A stretch of 64,000 nt of DNA from Pseudomonadota bacterium (GTDB lineage: Bacteria > Pseudomonadota > Gammaproteobacteria > Burkholderiales > Burkholderiaceae_C). This document shows positions 54,448-63,363 of the stretch, one piece after another. The position numbers and the translations under genes are program-made. How positions within the stretch are numbered: the stretch's first letter is position 1; every line of letters starts with the position of its first letter. The DNA lies in NCBI GenBank assembly GCA_021848345.1, contig JAJZUV010000017.1:1-64000 (forward strand), read 5' to 3'. The notes under the pieces were generated by a model. The model had not been told where the DNA came from. It ran no database searches and saw only the letters and a program-made list of their open reading frames with translations.

Positions 54448-54573
54448 CAGCCTCCCGGGATTCGATGCCGATGACCCAAGCGTAGTCGACCCACGCGGCC
54501 ACTGGCGTACCCGCGAAGCAACAACGGGCGGGCTCGCGGGCGCGCCCGCGCCTGCCGGGGCTCGGTGCGAGCC

Positions 54574-55320
54574 TCAGCCGGCCGCGGGCGTCGGCGTGGT
54601 CGGCTGCGCGGCGCCGTGCCCGAGGTAGCTGGCCTGCACTTCGGGCGAGGCCAGCAGTTCGGCGGCCGAACCCTGCAGACGGATGTGGCCCGTCTCCAGC
54701 ACGTAGGCGCGATCGGCCAGCTTGAGCGCCATGCGCGCGTTCTGCTCGACCAGCAGCACGGTCATGCCCTGCTGGCGGATCTGGTGCAGGGAGCGGAAGA
54801 TGTCGCGCACGATGATCGGCGCCAGGCCCAGGCTGGGCTCGTCGAGCAGCAGCAGTTTCGGGTGGGCCATCAGGGCGCGGCCGATGACCAGCATCTGCTG
54901 CTCGCCGCCGGACAGCGTGCCGGCCAGCTGCTCGCGGCGCTCCAGCAGACGCGGGAACATCTCCCAGACCTGCTCGAGGGTCTTGCCGGCCTCGGCGGCC
55001 GGGCGCGTGTAGGCGCCCAGACGCAGGTTCTCCAGCACGCTGAGGGTGGGGAACACGCGGCGCCCCTCGGGTACCTGGGATACGCCCAGGCGCACGATGG
55101 CGTCGGCGCCGGTGCGCTGGATGGGCGTGCCGCGCAGCAGGATCTGGCCGGCATGCGGGCGCAGCAGTCCGCTGATGCTGCGCATCAGCGTGGTCTTGCC
55201 GGCGCCGTTGGCGCCCAGCAGCGCGACGATCTCGCCCTCGGCCACGTCCAGGCTGATGCCCTTGAGCGCCTGGATATGCCCGTAGCGCACGTCGAGGTCG
55301 CGGATTTCCAGCAGATTCAT
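54574..55320 (-). CDS. livF: Branched-chain amino acid ABC transporter ATPase LivF
   Basis: One of two ATPases of a Leu/Ile/Val-type importer. The 248 residues have Walker A GANGAGKTT, signature LSGGEQQML, Walker B LLLLDEPSLGLAP, and VPEGRRVFPTLSVLENL, a hallmark of LivF. Last gene of livKHMGF; its start overlaps the livG stop by four bases. Since putA lies just beyond livK, the substrate might also include other amino acids. Confidence 0.95.
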   Translation of the reverse strand: MNLLEIRDLDVRYGHIQALKGISLDVAEGEIVALLGANGAGKTTLMRSISGLLRPHAGQILLRGTPIQRTGADAIVRLGVSQVPEGRRVFPTLSVLENLRLGAYTRPAAEAGKTLEQVWEMFPRLLERREQLAGTLSGGEQQMLVIGRALMAHPKLLLLDEPSLGLAPIIVRDIFRSLHQIRQQGMTVLLVEQNARMALKLADRAYVLETGHIRLQGSAAELLASPEVQASYLGHGAAQPTTPTPAAG

Positions 55321-56135
55321 GCGGCCTCCCCGGCGGGCGCCAGCGGCGCGTCGTTGTCGTCGTCCTTGCCCAGGTAGGCCTCGATCACGTCCGGATGGTT
55401 GCGGATGTGCTCGGGCGTGCCCTCGGCGATCTTGCGCCCGAAGTTGATGCACACGATGTGGTCGGTGACGTTCATCACCACGTTCATGTCGTGCTCGACC
55501 AGCAGCACGCTGATGCCCTGGTCGCGCACCTGGAGGATGGTCTTGTTGAGCTCGGCCGATTCCTGGTCGTTCAGTCCGGCGGCCGGCTCGTCGAGGATCA
55601 GCAGGCGCGGCCTGGCGATCAGCGCCCGGGCCAGCTCCACGCGACGCTGCACGCCGTAGGGCAGGGAGGCCACATCCTCCTGGGCCAGCTTGTCCAGGCG
55701 CAGGCGCTCCAGCAAGGCCATGACCTGCTCGCGCAGTTCGCGTTCCTCGCGGCGCTGCGCCGGCGTCGCCAGCAGTCCCTGCCACCAGGCCTGGCGGGTG
55801 CGCAGGTGCAGGCCCGCCAGCACGTTGTTGAGCACGCTCTGGCCCTGGAACAGCCGGATGGTCTGGAAGGTGCGGAAAATGCCGGCGCGGGCGATGCGGT
55901 GAGGCGCCCAACCGGTGATGTCGCGCCCGTCGAAGGACACCCGCCCCTCGGTGGGCCTGTACACCCCGGTGATCAGGTTGAAGGCCGTGGTCTTGCCGGC
56001 GCCGTTGGGGCCGATCAGGCCCACCACCTGCGCGGCGCCGACGGCGAAGCTCAACGCGTCCACCGCCTTGAGACCGCCGAAGCGGATCCCCACGCCGTCC
56101 AGGCGCAGCAGCTCGGTCTGCGGGACCGCGCTCAT
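55317..56135 (-). CDS. livG: Branched-chain amino acid ABC transporter ATPase LivG
   Basis: Second ATPase of the importer. The 272 residues have Walker A GPNGAGKTTAFNLITGVY, the LivG-type FRTFQTIRLFQ segment and Walker B LLILDEPAAGLN. The ABC signature is LPYGVQRRVELARAL, with LPYGVQ replacing the common LPYGQQ. It has a C-terminal Asp-rich tail. Start and stop overlap livM and livF by four bases. Confidence 0.95.
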   Translation of the reverse strand: MSAVPQTELLRLDGVGIRFGGLKAVDALSFAVGAAQVVGLIGPNGAGKTTAFNLITGVYRPTEGRVSFDGRDITGWAPHRIARAGIFRTFQTIRLFQGQSVLNNVLAGLHLRTRQAWWQGLLATPAQRREERELREQVMALLERLRLDKLAQEDVASLPYGVQRRVELARALIARPRLLILDEPAAGLNDQESAELNKTILQVRDQGISVLLVEHDMNVVMNVTDHIVCINFGRKIAEGTPEHIRNHPDVIEAYLGKDDDNDAPLAPAGEAA

Positions 56136-57079
56136 CGCACGCTCTCCTTGCGCGCGATGCGCGGCCAGATGCCCTGCGGGCGCAGCACCATCACCAGCAC
56201 CATGGCGATGCCGAACACGAAGTAGCGGTAACGCTCGAAACTCTGGAAGGCCTGCGGCACGACGAACATGAGCACGGTGCCCAGCAGCACGCCGGGAATC
56301 GAGCCCTGGCCGCCCACCAGCACGATGGCGAACAGCGTGACCGACTCGGTGAATTTGAAGGACCCCGGGCTGACCGAGGCGGTCAGCGTGGCGTACAGCG
56401 TGCCCGCGAAGCCGGCCAGCGCGGCGCCCAGCGCGAAGGCCAGTACGCGGTACTTGCGCGTGTCCACTCCCATGGTGGTGGCGGCGAGCTGGTCGTGCTT
56501 GATGTAGTACAAGGTGCGTCCGAGGTGCGAGCGATCCAGGTTGCGCATCAGCAGCATGACCACCGCGAAGGCCACCCAGCCGAGCCAGAACTGGGCATTC
56601 TGGCTGCTGGCCTGAAGCCCGAACAGCGAGGGCACGCCGATGGCGAACACCCCGTCGGCGCCGCCGGTCAGGTGTCCCAGGTTGTTGTCCAGCGCGAGGA
56701 TGAAAATGGCGTTGAAGCCGATGGTGGCCACCAGCAGGTAGTCGCCGCGCAGCTTCACGATCGGTGCCGCCAGCAGCGAGCCCACCAGCGCCGCGGCCAG
56801 CACCGCCAGCGGCCAGGTGGCCAGGATGGGCCAGCCGTACACCGTGTTGAGAATGGCCGTGACGTAGGCGCCGACGCCGAAGTACACGGCATGTCCCATG
56901 TCGAACATGCCGGCGCGGCCCAGCACCACGTCCTGGCTGAGCGCGACGATGGCGTACACCGCGAACAGCGCGGCGATGAACACCCAGGTCTGATTCAGCA
57001 TCAGCGGAATGCCCAGGCCGGCCAGCCACAGCACGGCGCCCACCCAGGGGCGGTTGACCCAGTCGAACAAGGCTTTCAT
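56132..57079 (-). CDS. livM: Branched-chain amino acid ABC transporter permease LivM
   Basis: Inner-membrane permease of 315 residues with about nine hydrophobic helices. It has the LivM family strings ALSQDVVLGRAGMFDMGHAVYFGVGAY (commonly GxxSLGxAAFxGxGAY), LRGDYLLVATIGFNAI and GGQGSIPGVLLGTVLM. It pairs with LivH, whose stop overlaps the livM start by one base, and acts with LivG and LivF. Confidence 0.94.
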   Translation of the reverse strand: MKALFDWVNRPWVGAVLWLAGLGIPLMLNQTWVFIAALFAVYAIVALSQDVVLGRAGMFDMGHAVYFGVGAYVTAILNTVYGWPILATWPLAVLAAALVGSLLAAPIVKLRGDYLLVATIGFNAIFILALDNNLGHLTGGADGVFAIGVPSLFGLQASSQNAQFWLGWVAFAVVMLLMRNLDRSHLGRTLYYIKHDQLAATTMGVDTRKYRVLAFALGAALAGFAGTLYATLTASVSPGSFKFTESVTLFAIVLVGGQGSIPGVLLGTVLMFVVPQAFQSFERYRYFVFGIAMVLVMVLRPQGIWPRIARKESVR

Positions 57080-57984
57080 CAGACTTTCTCCGCCACGCGT
57101 TCGCCCAGCAGCCCGGTGGGGCGCAGCAGCAGGATGCCGATGAGCAGCGCGAAGGTGATGGCTTCCTGCCAGGAGCTGGACACGAATCCCGCCGCGAAGG
57201 CGTTGAACAGGCCCAGCAGCACGCCGCCCAGCATGGCGCCGGGGATGTTTCCGATGCCGCCCAGGATGGCGGCGATGAAGGCGTTGAGCCCGTACGACCA
57301 ACCCATGGTGAAGTACACCTGCCGGTAATACAAACCGATGAACAGCCCGCCGACGGCGCCGATGGCCGGGCCCAGCACGAACACGCTGGCGATCACCCGG
57401 TTGACGTTGATGCCCATCAGGCGCGCCGCGTCCTGGTCGCTTGCGGCCGCGCGCATCGCGGTGCCGTAGCGGGTGTGGTGCACGAACCAGTACAGCAGGG
57501 CCATCAGCACCGCGCTGCCGGCGATGATCAGCAGTTGCACGAGGTCGATGCGCGCGCCGGCCAGGTTCCACGAATGGGCCGGCAGCAGGTTGCTGGGGAA
57601 CACGCGCAGTTGCGGCCCCCAGATGAGCATGATGCCGTTCTCGATGAACAGCGAGGCGCCCAGCGCCGACACCACCGCGCTCAGGCGGTCGGCGCGGCGC
57701 AGCGGCCGGTAGGCGGTGAATTCGAGCAGCATTCCGGCGGCGCCCACGACGATGGCGGCCAGGATGAAGGCGGCGCCCAGCAGCAGCAGGTGCGACTGCC
57801 CGCTTCCCGAGCCGGCGCTCAGCGCCACCAGCCCGATGTAGGCGCCGAACACGCACAGGTCCCCGTGCGCGAAGTTGATCAGGCGCAGCACCCCGTACAC
57901 CATGGTGTAGCCCAGGGCGATGAGCGCATAGATGCCGCCGACGGTCAGCCCGTTGACGAGCTGCTGCAGCACGGTGCTCAGCAT
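57079..57984 (-). CDS. livH: Branched-chain amino acid ABC transporter permease LivH
   Basis: Inner-membrane permease of 301 residues. It shows the LivH N-terminus LQQLVNGLTVGGIYALIALGYTMVYGVLRLINFAHGD, the AASDQDAARLMGINVNRVIA cytoplasmic loop and GGIGNIPGAMLGGVLLG. It follows livK on the minus strand after a 60-base GC-rich hairpin region, which may lower expression of the membrane genes relative to the binding protein. Confidence 0.95.
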   Translation of the reverse strand: MLSTVLQQLVNGLTVGGIYALIALGYTMVYGVLRLINFAHGDLCVFGAYIGLVALSAGSGSGQSHLLLLGAAFILAAIVVGAAGMLLEFTAYRPLRRADRLSAVVSALGASLFIENGIMLIWGPQLRVFPSNLLPAHSWNLAGARIDLVQLLIIAGSAVLMALLYWFVHHTRYGTAMRAAASDQDAARLMGINVNRVIASVFVLGPAIGAVGGLFIGLYYRQVYFTMGWSYGLNAFIAAILGGIGNIPGAMLGGVLLGLFNAFAAGFVSSSWQEAITFALLIGILLLRPTGLLGERVAEKV

Positions 57985-57990
57985 GGATGG

Positions 57991-58040
57991 TTCCCCCCTC
58001 GGGGCACGCGGCCGCGGCCGCGCCCCCCGGCGGTGTTTCT
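57991..58040 (-). other. GC-rich intercistronic hairpin between livK and livH
   Basis: The 60-base gap holds the palindromic GCGGCCGCGGCCGC flanked by CCCCCC and GGGG-type runs able to pair (CCCCTCGGGG and GGGGGG on the minus strand). Such hairpins after binding-protein genes often stabilise the upstream message or limit read-through. No T-run follows in the minus direction. Confidence 0.45.
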
Positions 58041-58044
58041 TGTT

Positions 58045-59193
58045 TTACTTGGCGGCCGCGGCCGGGTAGGTGATCTTGTAGGCGCCGCCGGAGGCGACCT
58101 CGAAGGCCACGTACGGGCTGCCGGTGCGCTCGCCCACGGCGTTCCAGGAGAAGGTGCCGGTCAGGCCCTGGAAGTCGTGCAGTTCATGCAGCGCGGGAAT
58201 CAGCTTGGCGGGTTCGACGCTCTTGATCTTCTCGGCGGTGTACAGGATCGCGCGCAGGCCGTCGGCGTTGGTCAGGGTGAAGATGCTGGGCGGCTGGTGG
58301 CCGTAGGCGGCCTGGAACTGGCTCAGGAATTCCTTGGCCACCGGGTAGGGCAGGTCCTGCGGCGCGGGCACGTTGATGATGGTGGCGCCCTCGGCGGCGG
58401 AGCCGGCGATCTTGGCGAAGGCCACGTTCTGGTTGGCGTCGCCGCCGACGAACTTGGCCTTCATGCCCAGCTGGGCCATCTGCGCCTTGATCAGGCCGCC
58501 GTCGGTGTAGTAGCCGGAGAAGTACACCACCTGCGGGTTCAGGGCCTTCAGCTTGGTCAGCACCGGGGTGTAGTTCTGCGATCCGGCGGTGATGAAGGCC
58601 TTGTCGACGATGTCGATGCCGTCCTTCTTGGCGTCGGCCACCACGGCGTCGGCCAGGCCGGTGGAGAAGCTGGAGTGGTCGGTGACCACGGCCACGCGCT
58701 TGTAGCCCATGGCCTTGAAGTAGCCGGCGGTGAACACCGCCTCGGCGCTGTTGGGCGGCGCGTTGCGGAAGAAGGTCTTGAAGCCGTGGGCGGTCAGCTC
58801 GTCGCTGGTGCCGTCGGAGGTCTGGATCACGTTGGCGCGCGCGTAGGTGGGCTGCGCGGCCAGCGCGGCGCCGCTGGTGTAGCTGCCGATGACGGCCAGC
58901 ACGCCGTCGTTGACCAGTTGGCGCGCGCAGATGGCGGCCGGGGCGGCCGCGCCCTGGTCGTCGCACACCTTGACCTCGAGCTTGTGGCCGAGCAGTCCGC
59001 CCTTGGCGTTCTGCTGCTTGACCAGCAGTTTCACGGCGTCGGCGATGCCCTGGCCCTCGTTGGCGTACTGACCGGTGATCGGCGCCTGCACGCCGATGGT
59101 GATCGGGGTCGCGGCCTGCGCGGCGCCGGCGCCGAGCCCGAAGGCCCCGGCGACGAGACCGTAGACGAGCTTTCTGGAGAACTTCTGGTTCAT
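58045..59193 (-). CDS. livK: Branched-chain amino acid ABC transporter substrate-binding protein
   Basis: Periplasmic type I binding protein of 382 residues. It has a signal peptide (LVYGLVAGAFGLGAGAAQA) with cleavage before ATPITIGVQAPITGQYANEG, the LivJ/LivK family start. VKVCDDQGAAAPAAICARQLV and the hinge region further support the family. First gene of the minus-strand livKHMGF set. The start at 59193 is chosen for the signal peptide; the frame is open another 37 residues into the intergenic region. It is divergent from putA. Confidence 0.94.
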   Translation of the reverse strand: MNQKFSRKLVYGLVAGAFGLGAGAAQAATPITIGVQAPITGQYANEGQGIADAVKLLVKQQNAKGGLLGHKLEVKVCDDQGAAAPAAICARQLVNDGVLAVIGSYTSGAALAAQPTYARANVIQTSDGTSDELTAHGFKTFFRNAPPNSAEAVFTAGYFKAMGYKRVAVVTDHSSFSTGLADAVVADAKKDGIDIVDKAFITAGSQNYTPVLTKLKALNPQVVYFSGYYTDGGLIKAQMAQLGMKAKFVGGDANQNVAFAKIAGSAAEGATIINVPAPQDLPYPVAKEFLSQFQAAYGHQPPSIFTLTNADGLRAILYTAEKIKSVEPAKLIPALHELHDFQGLTGTFSWNAVGERTGSPYVAFEVASGGAYKITYPAAAAK

Positions 59194-59384
59194 GGTCTGG
59201 CTACTCGATGTGGGTTGTGAAAGCGGACCGGGCGTGGTCGGGCAATTTGCACGAATGCCGCGCTCGGCGGCCTTCGCCGCGTCAGGCGTTGCGCCGCCCG
59301 GCATGCGGCGAAGCCCGCAGAATAGGAGGTGCCACCCTTTGGCGCATCAGGGTTATACCTCAATCGACGGAAAAATCGCACACG

Positions 59385-59426
59385 GGTTGCACCCTCGTCT
59401 TTACTTTGGGATGCAAAGGTGCAACT
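59385..59426. promoter_or_regulatory. Inverted pair of GTTGCA motifs (candidate PutA operators)
   Basis: GGTTGCACC at 59385-59393 and GGTGCAACT at 59418-59426 are inverted copies (eight of nine positions) separated by 24 bases, each with the core GTTGCA. E. coli PutA binds GTTGCA through its ribbon-helix-helix domain, and the PutA encoded here has such a domain. The sites lie 46-87 bases before the putA start and about 190-235 bases before livK. The rest of the 278-base gap shows no gene. Confidence 0.7.
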
Positions 59427-59471
59427 ATGCGCGCCATGCCGCCTTGCGGAAAGCATAACCGGATTGCATTC

Positions 59472-62400
59472 ATGGGTGTCACGACTATCGGGGTGAAGAT
59501 CGACGAGCAGGTGCGCCTGCGCATCAAGGCCGCGGCCGAGGCGCATGGGCGCAGCCCGCATTACGTGGTCAAGCAGATGATCCTGCAGGGCCTGGAGCGC
59601 CTGGAGCGCGGCGAGGGATTGACCCTCGGCGACGACAGCGCCGAGCCGGGCGCGCTGGAGACGACCGAGGCGCCGCAGGAGCCGGCGCCCGTGCCTTTCC
59701 TGGAGCTGGCGCAGGAGGTGCAACCCCAGACCGTGCTGCGCGCCGCGATCACCGCCGCCTACCGGCGGCCGGAGACCGAATGCGTGCCCGCGCTGGTGGC
59801 GCAGGCCCAGCTCGCGCCCGAGGTGTCGGCGGCGGTGCAGGACACCGCGCGCCGGCTCGCGCTCAAGCTGCGCTCCAAGCGCACCCGCGGAGTGGTCGAG
59901 ACCCTGCTGCAGGAGTACGCGCTGTCCAGCCAGGAGGGCATCGCGCTGATGTGCCTGGCCGAGGCGCTGCTGCGCATTCCCGACACTCCCACGCGGGATG
60001 CGCTGATTCGCGACAAGGTGGGCGCCGGCGACTGGCAGAGCCACCTCGGCGGCGGACGTTCGCTGTTCGTCAACGCCGCCACCTGGGGCCTGTTGCTCAC
60101 CGGGCGCCTGGTGGTCACCAGCAGCGAGGACAAGCTGTCGTCGCTGCTCACGCGCCTGGTGGCGCGCGGCGGCGAACCGGTGGTGCGCGGCGGCGTGAAC
60201 ATGGCCATGCGCCTGATGGGCGAGCAGTTCGTGCTGGGCCAGACCATCGCCGACGCGCTGGCCAACGCGCGCAAGCGTGAAGTGCGCGGTTTCCGGCATT
60301 CCTACGACATGCTGGGCGAGGCGGCGCTGACGGCGCGCGACGCCGAGCGCTACCTGCGCGACTACGAACAGGCCATCCACGCCATCGGCAAGTCGGCGCA
60401 ACGCCGAGGCATCTACGAGGGGCCCGGCATTTCCATCAAGCTGTCGGCGCTGCACCCGCGCTACAGCCGCGCGCAGCGCCAGCGCGTGATGGACGAACTG
60501 CTGCCGCGCCTGACCCACCTGGCGCGCCTGGCGCGCCAGTACGACATCGGCCTGAACATCGACGCCGAGGAGGCCGACCGCCTGGAGCTGTCGCTGGATC
60601 TGCTGGAAAGCCTGTGCTTCGATCCGGCTCTGCAGGGCTGGAACGGCATCGGGTTCGTCGTGCAGGCCTACCAGAAGCGCGCGCCCTTCGTGCTGGACTT
60701 CCTCATCGACCTGGCGCAGCGTTCGCGCCGGCGCCTGATGGTGCGCCTGGTCAAGGGCGCCTACTGGGACAGCGAGATCAAGCGCGCCCAGCTCGACGGG
60801 CTGGAAGGCTTCCCCGTGTTCACGCGCAAGGTGCACACCGACGTGTCCTACCTGGCCTGCGCGCGCAAGCTGCTCGACGCCCCGCAGGCGGTGTTCCCCC
60901 AGTTCGCGACCCACAACGCGCACACGGTGGCGGCCATCCACGCGATGGCGGGCAACAATTTCTACGTCGGCCAGTACGAATTCCAGTGCCTGCACGGCAT
61001 GGGCGAGCCGCTGTACGAGGAGGTGGTGTCCGCCGAGGGCCTGAACCGGCCGTGCCGCATCTACGCGCCGGTGGGCACCCACGAGACCCTCTTGGCCTAC
61101 CTGGTCCGGCGCCTGCTCGAGAACGGCGCCAACACGTCCTTCGTGCACAAGATCAACGATCCGAAGGCGGACCTGGACGAGATCGTCGCCGATCCGGTGC
61201 AACTGGCGCGGCGCATCGTGCCGCTGGGCGCGCCGCACGATCGCATCGCGCTGCCGGTGGACCTGTACGGCGGCCAGCGTGCCAACTCCGCCGGCTTCGA
61301 CCTCAGCAACGAACAGCGCCTGGGCGCTCTCGCGGCGGCCGGCCTGGCCAGCCTGGAGACGCGCTGGCAGGCGCGGCCGCTGCTGGCGCGCGGGGAGGTG
61401 CAGGGAGCGGCCCGGCCGGTGCTCAACCCGGCCGATCTGCGCGACGTGGTGGGTTCGGTGGTGGAGGCCGATCCGGCCCTGTGCGAACGCGCCTTCGAGC
61501 TGGCGCTGGCCGAGGCCCCCGTATGGCAGGCCACGCCGGCCCCGGACCGCGCGGCGATCCTGCTGCGCGCGGCGGATCTGTTCGAGCAGCGCATGCCGCG
61601 CCTGGCCAGCCTGGTGGTGCGGGAGGCCGGGCGCGCGATGCCGGCGGCCCTCGGCGAGGTACGCGAAGCGGTGGACTTCCTGCGCTACTACTCCACGCAG
61701 GCCGTGCAGCACCTGCACGACTCCGAGCATCGCCCGCTGGGGCCGGTGGTGGCCATCAGCCCGTGGAACTTCCCGCTGGCGATTTTCACCGGACAGATCG
61801 CGGCCGCGCTGGCCGCGGGCAACGTGGTGCTGGCCAAGCCGGCCGAGCAGACTCCGCTGATCGCGCATGCGGCGGTGGAAATGCTGCTGGAGGCCGGACT
61901 GCCGGCGGGCGCGCTGCAACTGCTGCCGGGCGACGGCCGGGTAGGGGCCGCGCTGGTCGGGGACCCGCGCGTGCGCGGCGTGCTGTTCACCGGGTCCACC
62001 GAGGTGGCTCGCCTGATCCAGGCCCGGCTCGCCGAGCGCCTGGACGCCCACGGCCTGCCGATTCCGCTGATCGCCGAGACCGGCGGACAGAACGCGATGG
62101 TGGTGGATTCCTCCGCGCTGCCCGAACAGGCGGTGAGCGATATCGTGGCATCGGCCTTCGACTCGGCCGGCCAGCGCTGCTCGGCACTGCGCATCCTGCT
62201 GGTGCAGGAGGACGTGGCCGAACGACTGCTCGAGATGCTTCGCGGCGCCATGGACGAACTGCAGCTCGGGCGTCCCGACCGGCTGGATACCGACGTCGGC
62301 CCGGTGATCAGCGAGGAGGCACGCGAGGCCATCGAGGGTCACGTGCAGGCCATGCGCTCGCGTGGCTACGCGGTCTACGCGCCGGCTCTTCCACCCCAGG

Positions 62401-63323
62401 CCAGGCACGGGCATTTCGTCGCGCCGACGCTGGTCGAGATCCCGTCCATCGACGTGCTCGGCCGCGAGGTGTTCGGCCCCGTGCTGCACGTGCTGCGCTA
62501 TCGCAGCGAGGAACTGGAGCAGGCGATCGACGGGGTCAACGCGCTGGGCTACGGCCTGACCTTCGGCATTCACAGCCGCATCGACGAGACCATCGCCAGG
62601 GCCGGCTCGCGCATCCGCGCCGGCAACGTCTACGTCAACCGCAACATCATCGGCGCCGTGGTCGGTGTGCAGCCCTTCGGCGGCCATGCCCGCTCGGGCA
62701 CCGGTCCGAAGGCGGGCGGTCCGCTGTACCTGCGCCGGCTGGTGGCGCCCACCGGCGCGCCCTTCCTGCCCTGCGCCCAGGCGCCCGAGGAACTGCGCCA
62801 TCTGCTCGACGCGCTGCGCGAGCGGGGCGTCGACATCGGCGCGCTGCAAGGCTACGAGAAGCTGGCCCCGGCGCGGCAGCCGCAGCGCCTGTCGGGCCCG
62901 GTGGGGGAGCACAACGACTACCTGCTGTTGCCACGCGGGCAATTGCTGTGCCGCGCCGACAGTCGCGAGGAGTTGTTGCGCCAGGTCGCCGTGGCGCTGG
63001 CCACGGGCAATGTCGCGTTGCTGTCGGGGGCCCATGCGGAGGCGGTCGACGCGCTGGTTCCGCCGACGCTGCGTGAGCGCGTGCGCGCGGCCGCCCCGCA
63101 GGACCTTCCCGACGCCGCGCTGTACCAGGGCGGCGCCGCCGGGCTGCGCGAACTGCAGGCCGAGCTGACGCGCCACGAGCACGCGGTGGTCAATGTGTAC
63201 GCGTTGCCCAGCGACGGCATCCAGGCCTCGGACTACCCGCTGGAGCTGCTGCTGCACGAGCAGTCGGTCAGCCTGAACACGGCCGCAGCCGGGGGCAACG
63301 CGAGCCTGATGACCATCGGCTGA
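59472..63323 (+). CDS. putA: Trifunctional proline utilisation protein PutA
   Basis: Oxidises proline to glutamate through proline dehydrogenase (FAD) and P5C dehydrogenase (NAD), and represses its own gene. The 1283 residues have a ribbon-helix-helix DNA-binding start (TTIGVKIDEQVRLRIKAAAE, about 3-47), the PRODH barrel with GISIKLSALHPRYSRAQ near 319, and the aldehyde dehydrogenase domain with AETGGQNAMVV and catalytic Cys about 903 in SAGQRCSALRI, plus the C-terminal domain of long PutAs. ATG 59472 gives the RHH start; no strong ribosome binding site is seen. Candidate operators lie upstream. Confidence 0.96.
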   Translation: MGVTTIGVKIDEQVRLRIKAAAEAHGRSPHYVVKQMILQGLERLERGEGLTLGDDSAEPGALETTEAPQEPAPVPFLELAQEVQPQTVLRAAITAAYRRPETECVPALVAQAQLAPEVSAAVQDTARRLALKLRSKRTRGVVETLLQEYALSSQEGIALMCLAEALLRIPDTPTRDALIRDKVGAGDWQSHLGGGRSLFVNAATWGLLLTGRLVVTSSEDKLSSLLTRLVARGGEPVVRGGVNMAMRLMGEQFVLGQTIADALANARKREVRGFRHSYDMLGEAALTARDAERYLRDYEQAIHAIGKSAQRRGIYEGPGISIKLSALHPRYSRAQRQRVMDELLPRLTHLARLARQYDIGLNIDAEEADRLELSLDLLESLCFDPALQGWNGIGFVVQAYQKRAPFVLDFLIDLAQRSRRRLMVRLVKGAYWDSEIKRAQLDGLEGFPVFTRKVHTDVSYLACARKLLDAPQAVFPQFATHNAHTVAAIHAMAGNNFYVGQYEFQCLHGMGEPLYEEVVSAEGLNRPCRIYAPVGTHETLLAYLVRRLLENGANTSFVHKINDPKADLDEIVADPVQLARRIVPLGAPHDRIALPVDLYGGQRANSAGFDLSNEQRLGALAAAGLASLETRWQARPLLARGEVQGAARPVLNPADLRDVVGSVVEADPALCERAFELALAEAPVWQATPAPDRAAILLRAADLFEQRMPRLASLVVREAGRAMPAALGEVREAVDFLRYYSTQAVQHLHDSEHRPLGPVVAISPWNFPLAIFTGQIAAALAAGNVVLAKPAEQTPLIAHAAVEMLLEAGLPAGALQLLPGDGRVGAALVGDPRVRGVLFTGSTEVARLIQARLAERLDAHGLPIPLIAETGGQNAMVVDSSALPEQAVSDIVASAFDSAGQRCSALRILLVQEDVAERLLEMLRGAMDELQLGRPDRLDTDVGPVISEEAREAIEGHVQAMRSRGYAVYAPALPPQARHGHFVAPTLVEIPSIDVLGREVFGPVLHVLRYRSEELEQAIDGVNALGYGLTFGIHSRIDETIARAGSRIRAGNVYVNRNIIGAVVGVQPFGGHARSGTGPKAGGPLYLRRLVAPTGAPFLPCAQAPEELRHLLDALRERGVDIGALQGYEKLAPARQPQRLSGPVGEHNDYLLLPRGQLLCRADSREELLRQVAVALATGNVALLSGAHAEAVDALVPPTLRERVRAAAPQDLPDAALYQGGAAGLRELQAELTRHEHAVVNVYALPSDGIQASDYPLELLLHEQSVSLNTAAAGGNASLMTIG

Positions 63324-63363
63324 GGGCCGGCGCGTGGACCGCGACGGCCGGGCGCCGCGGAGT

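Noticed and set aside
59190..63257. 1355-codon open frame antisense to putA
   Set aside because: Shadow of a GC-rich coding strand; the translation is low-complexity His/Gln/Arg/Ala with no domain, while the plus strand encodes a full PutA.
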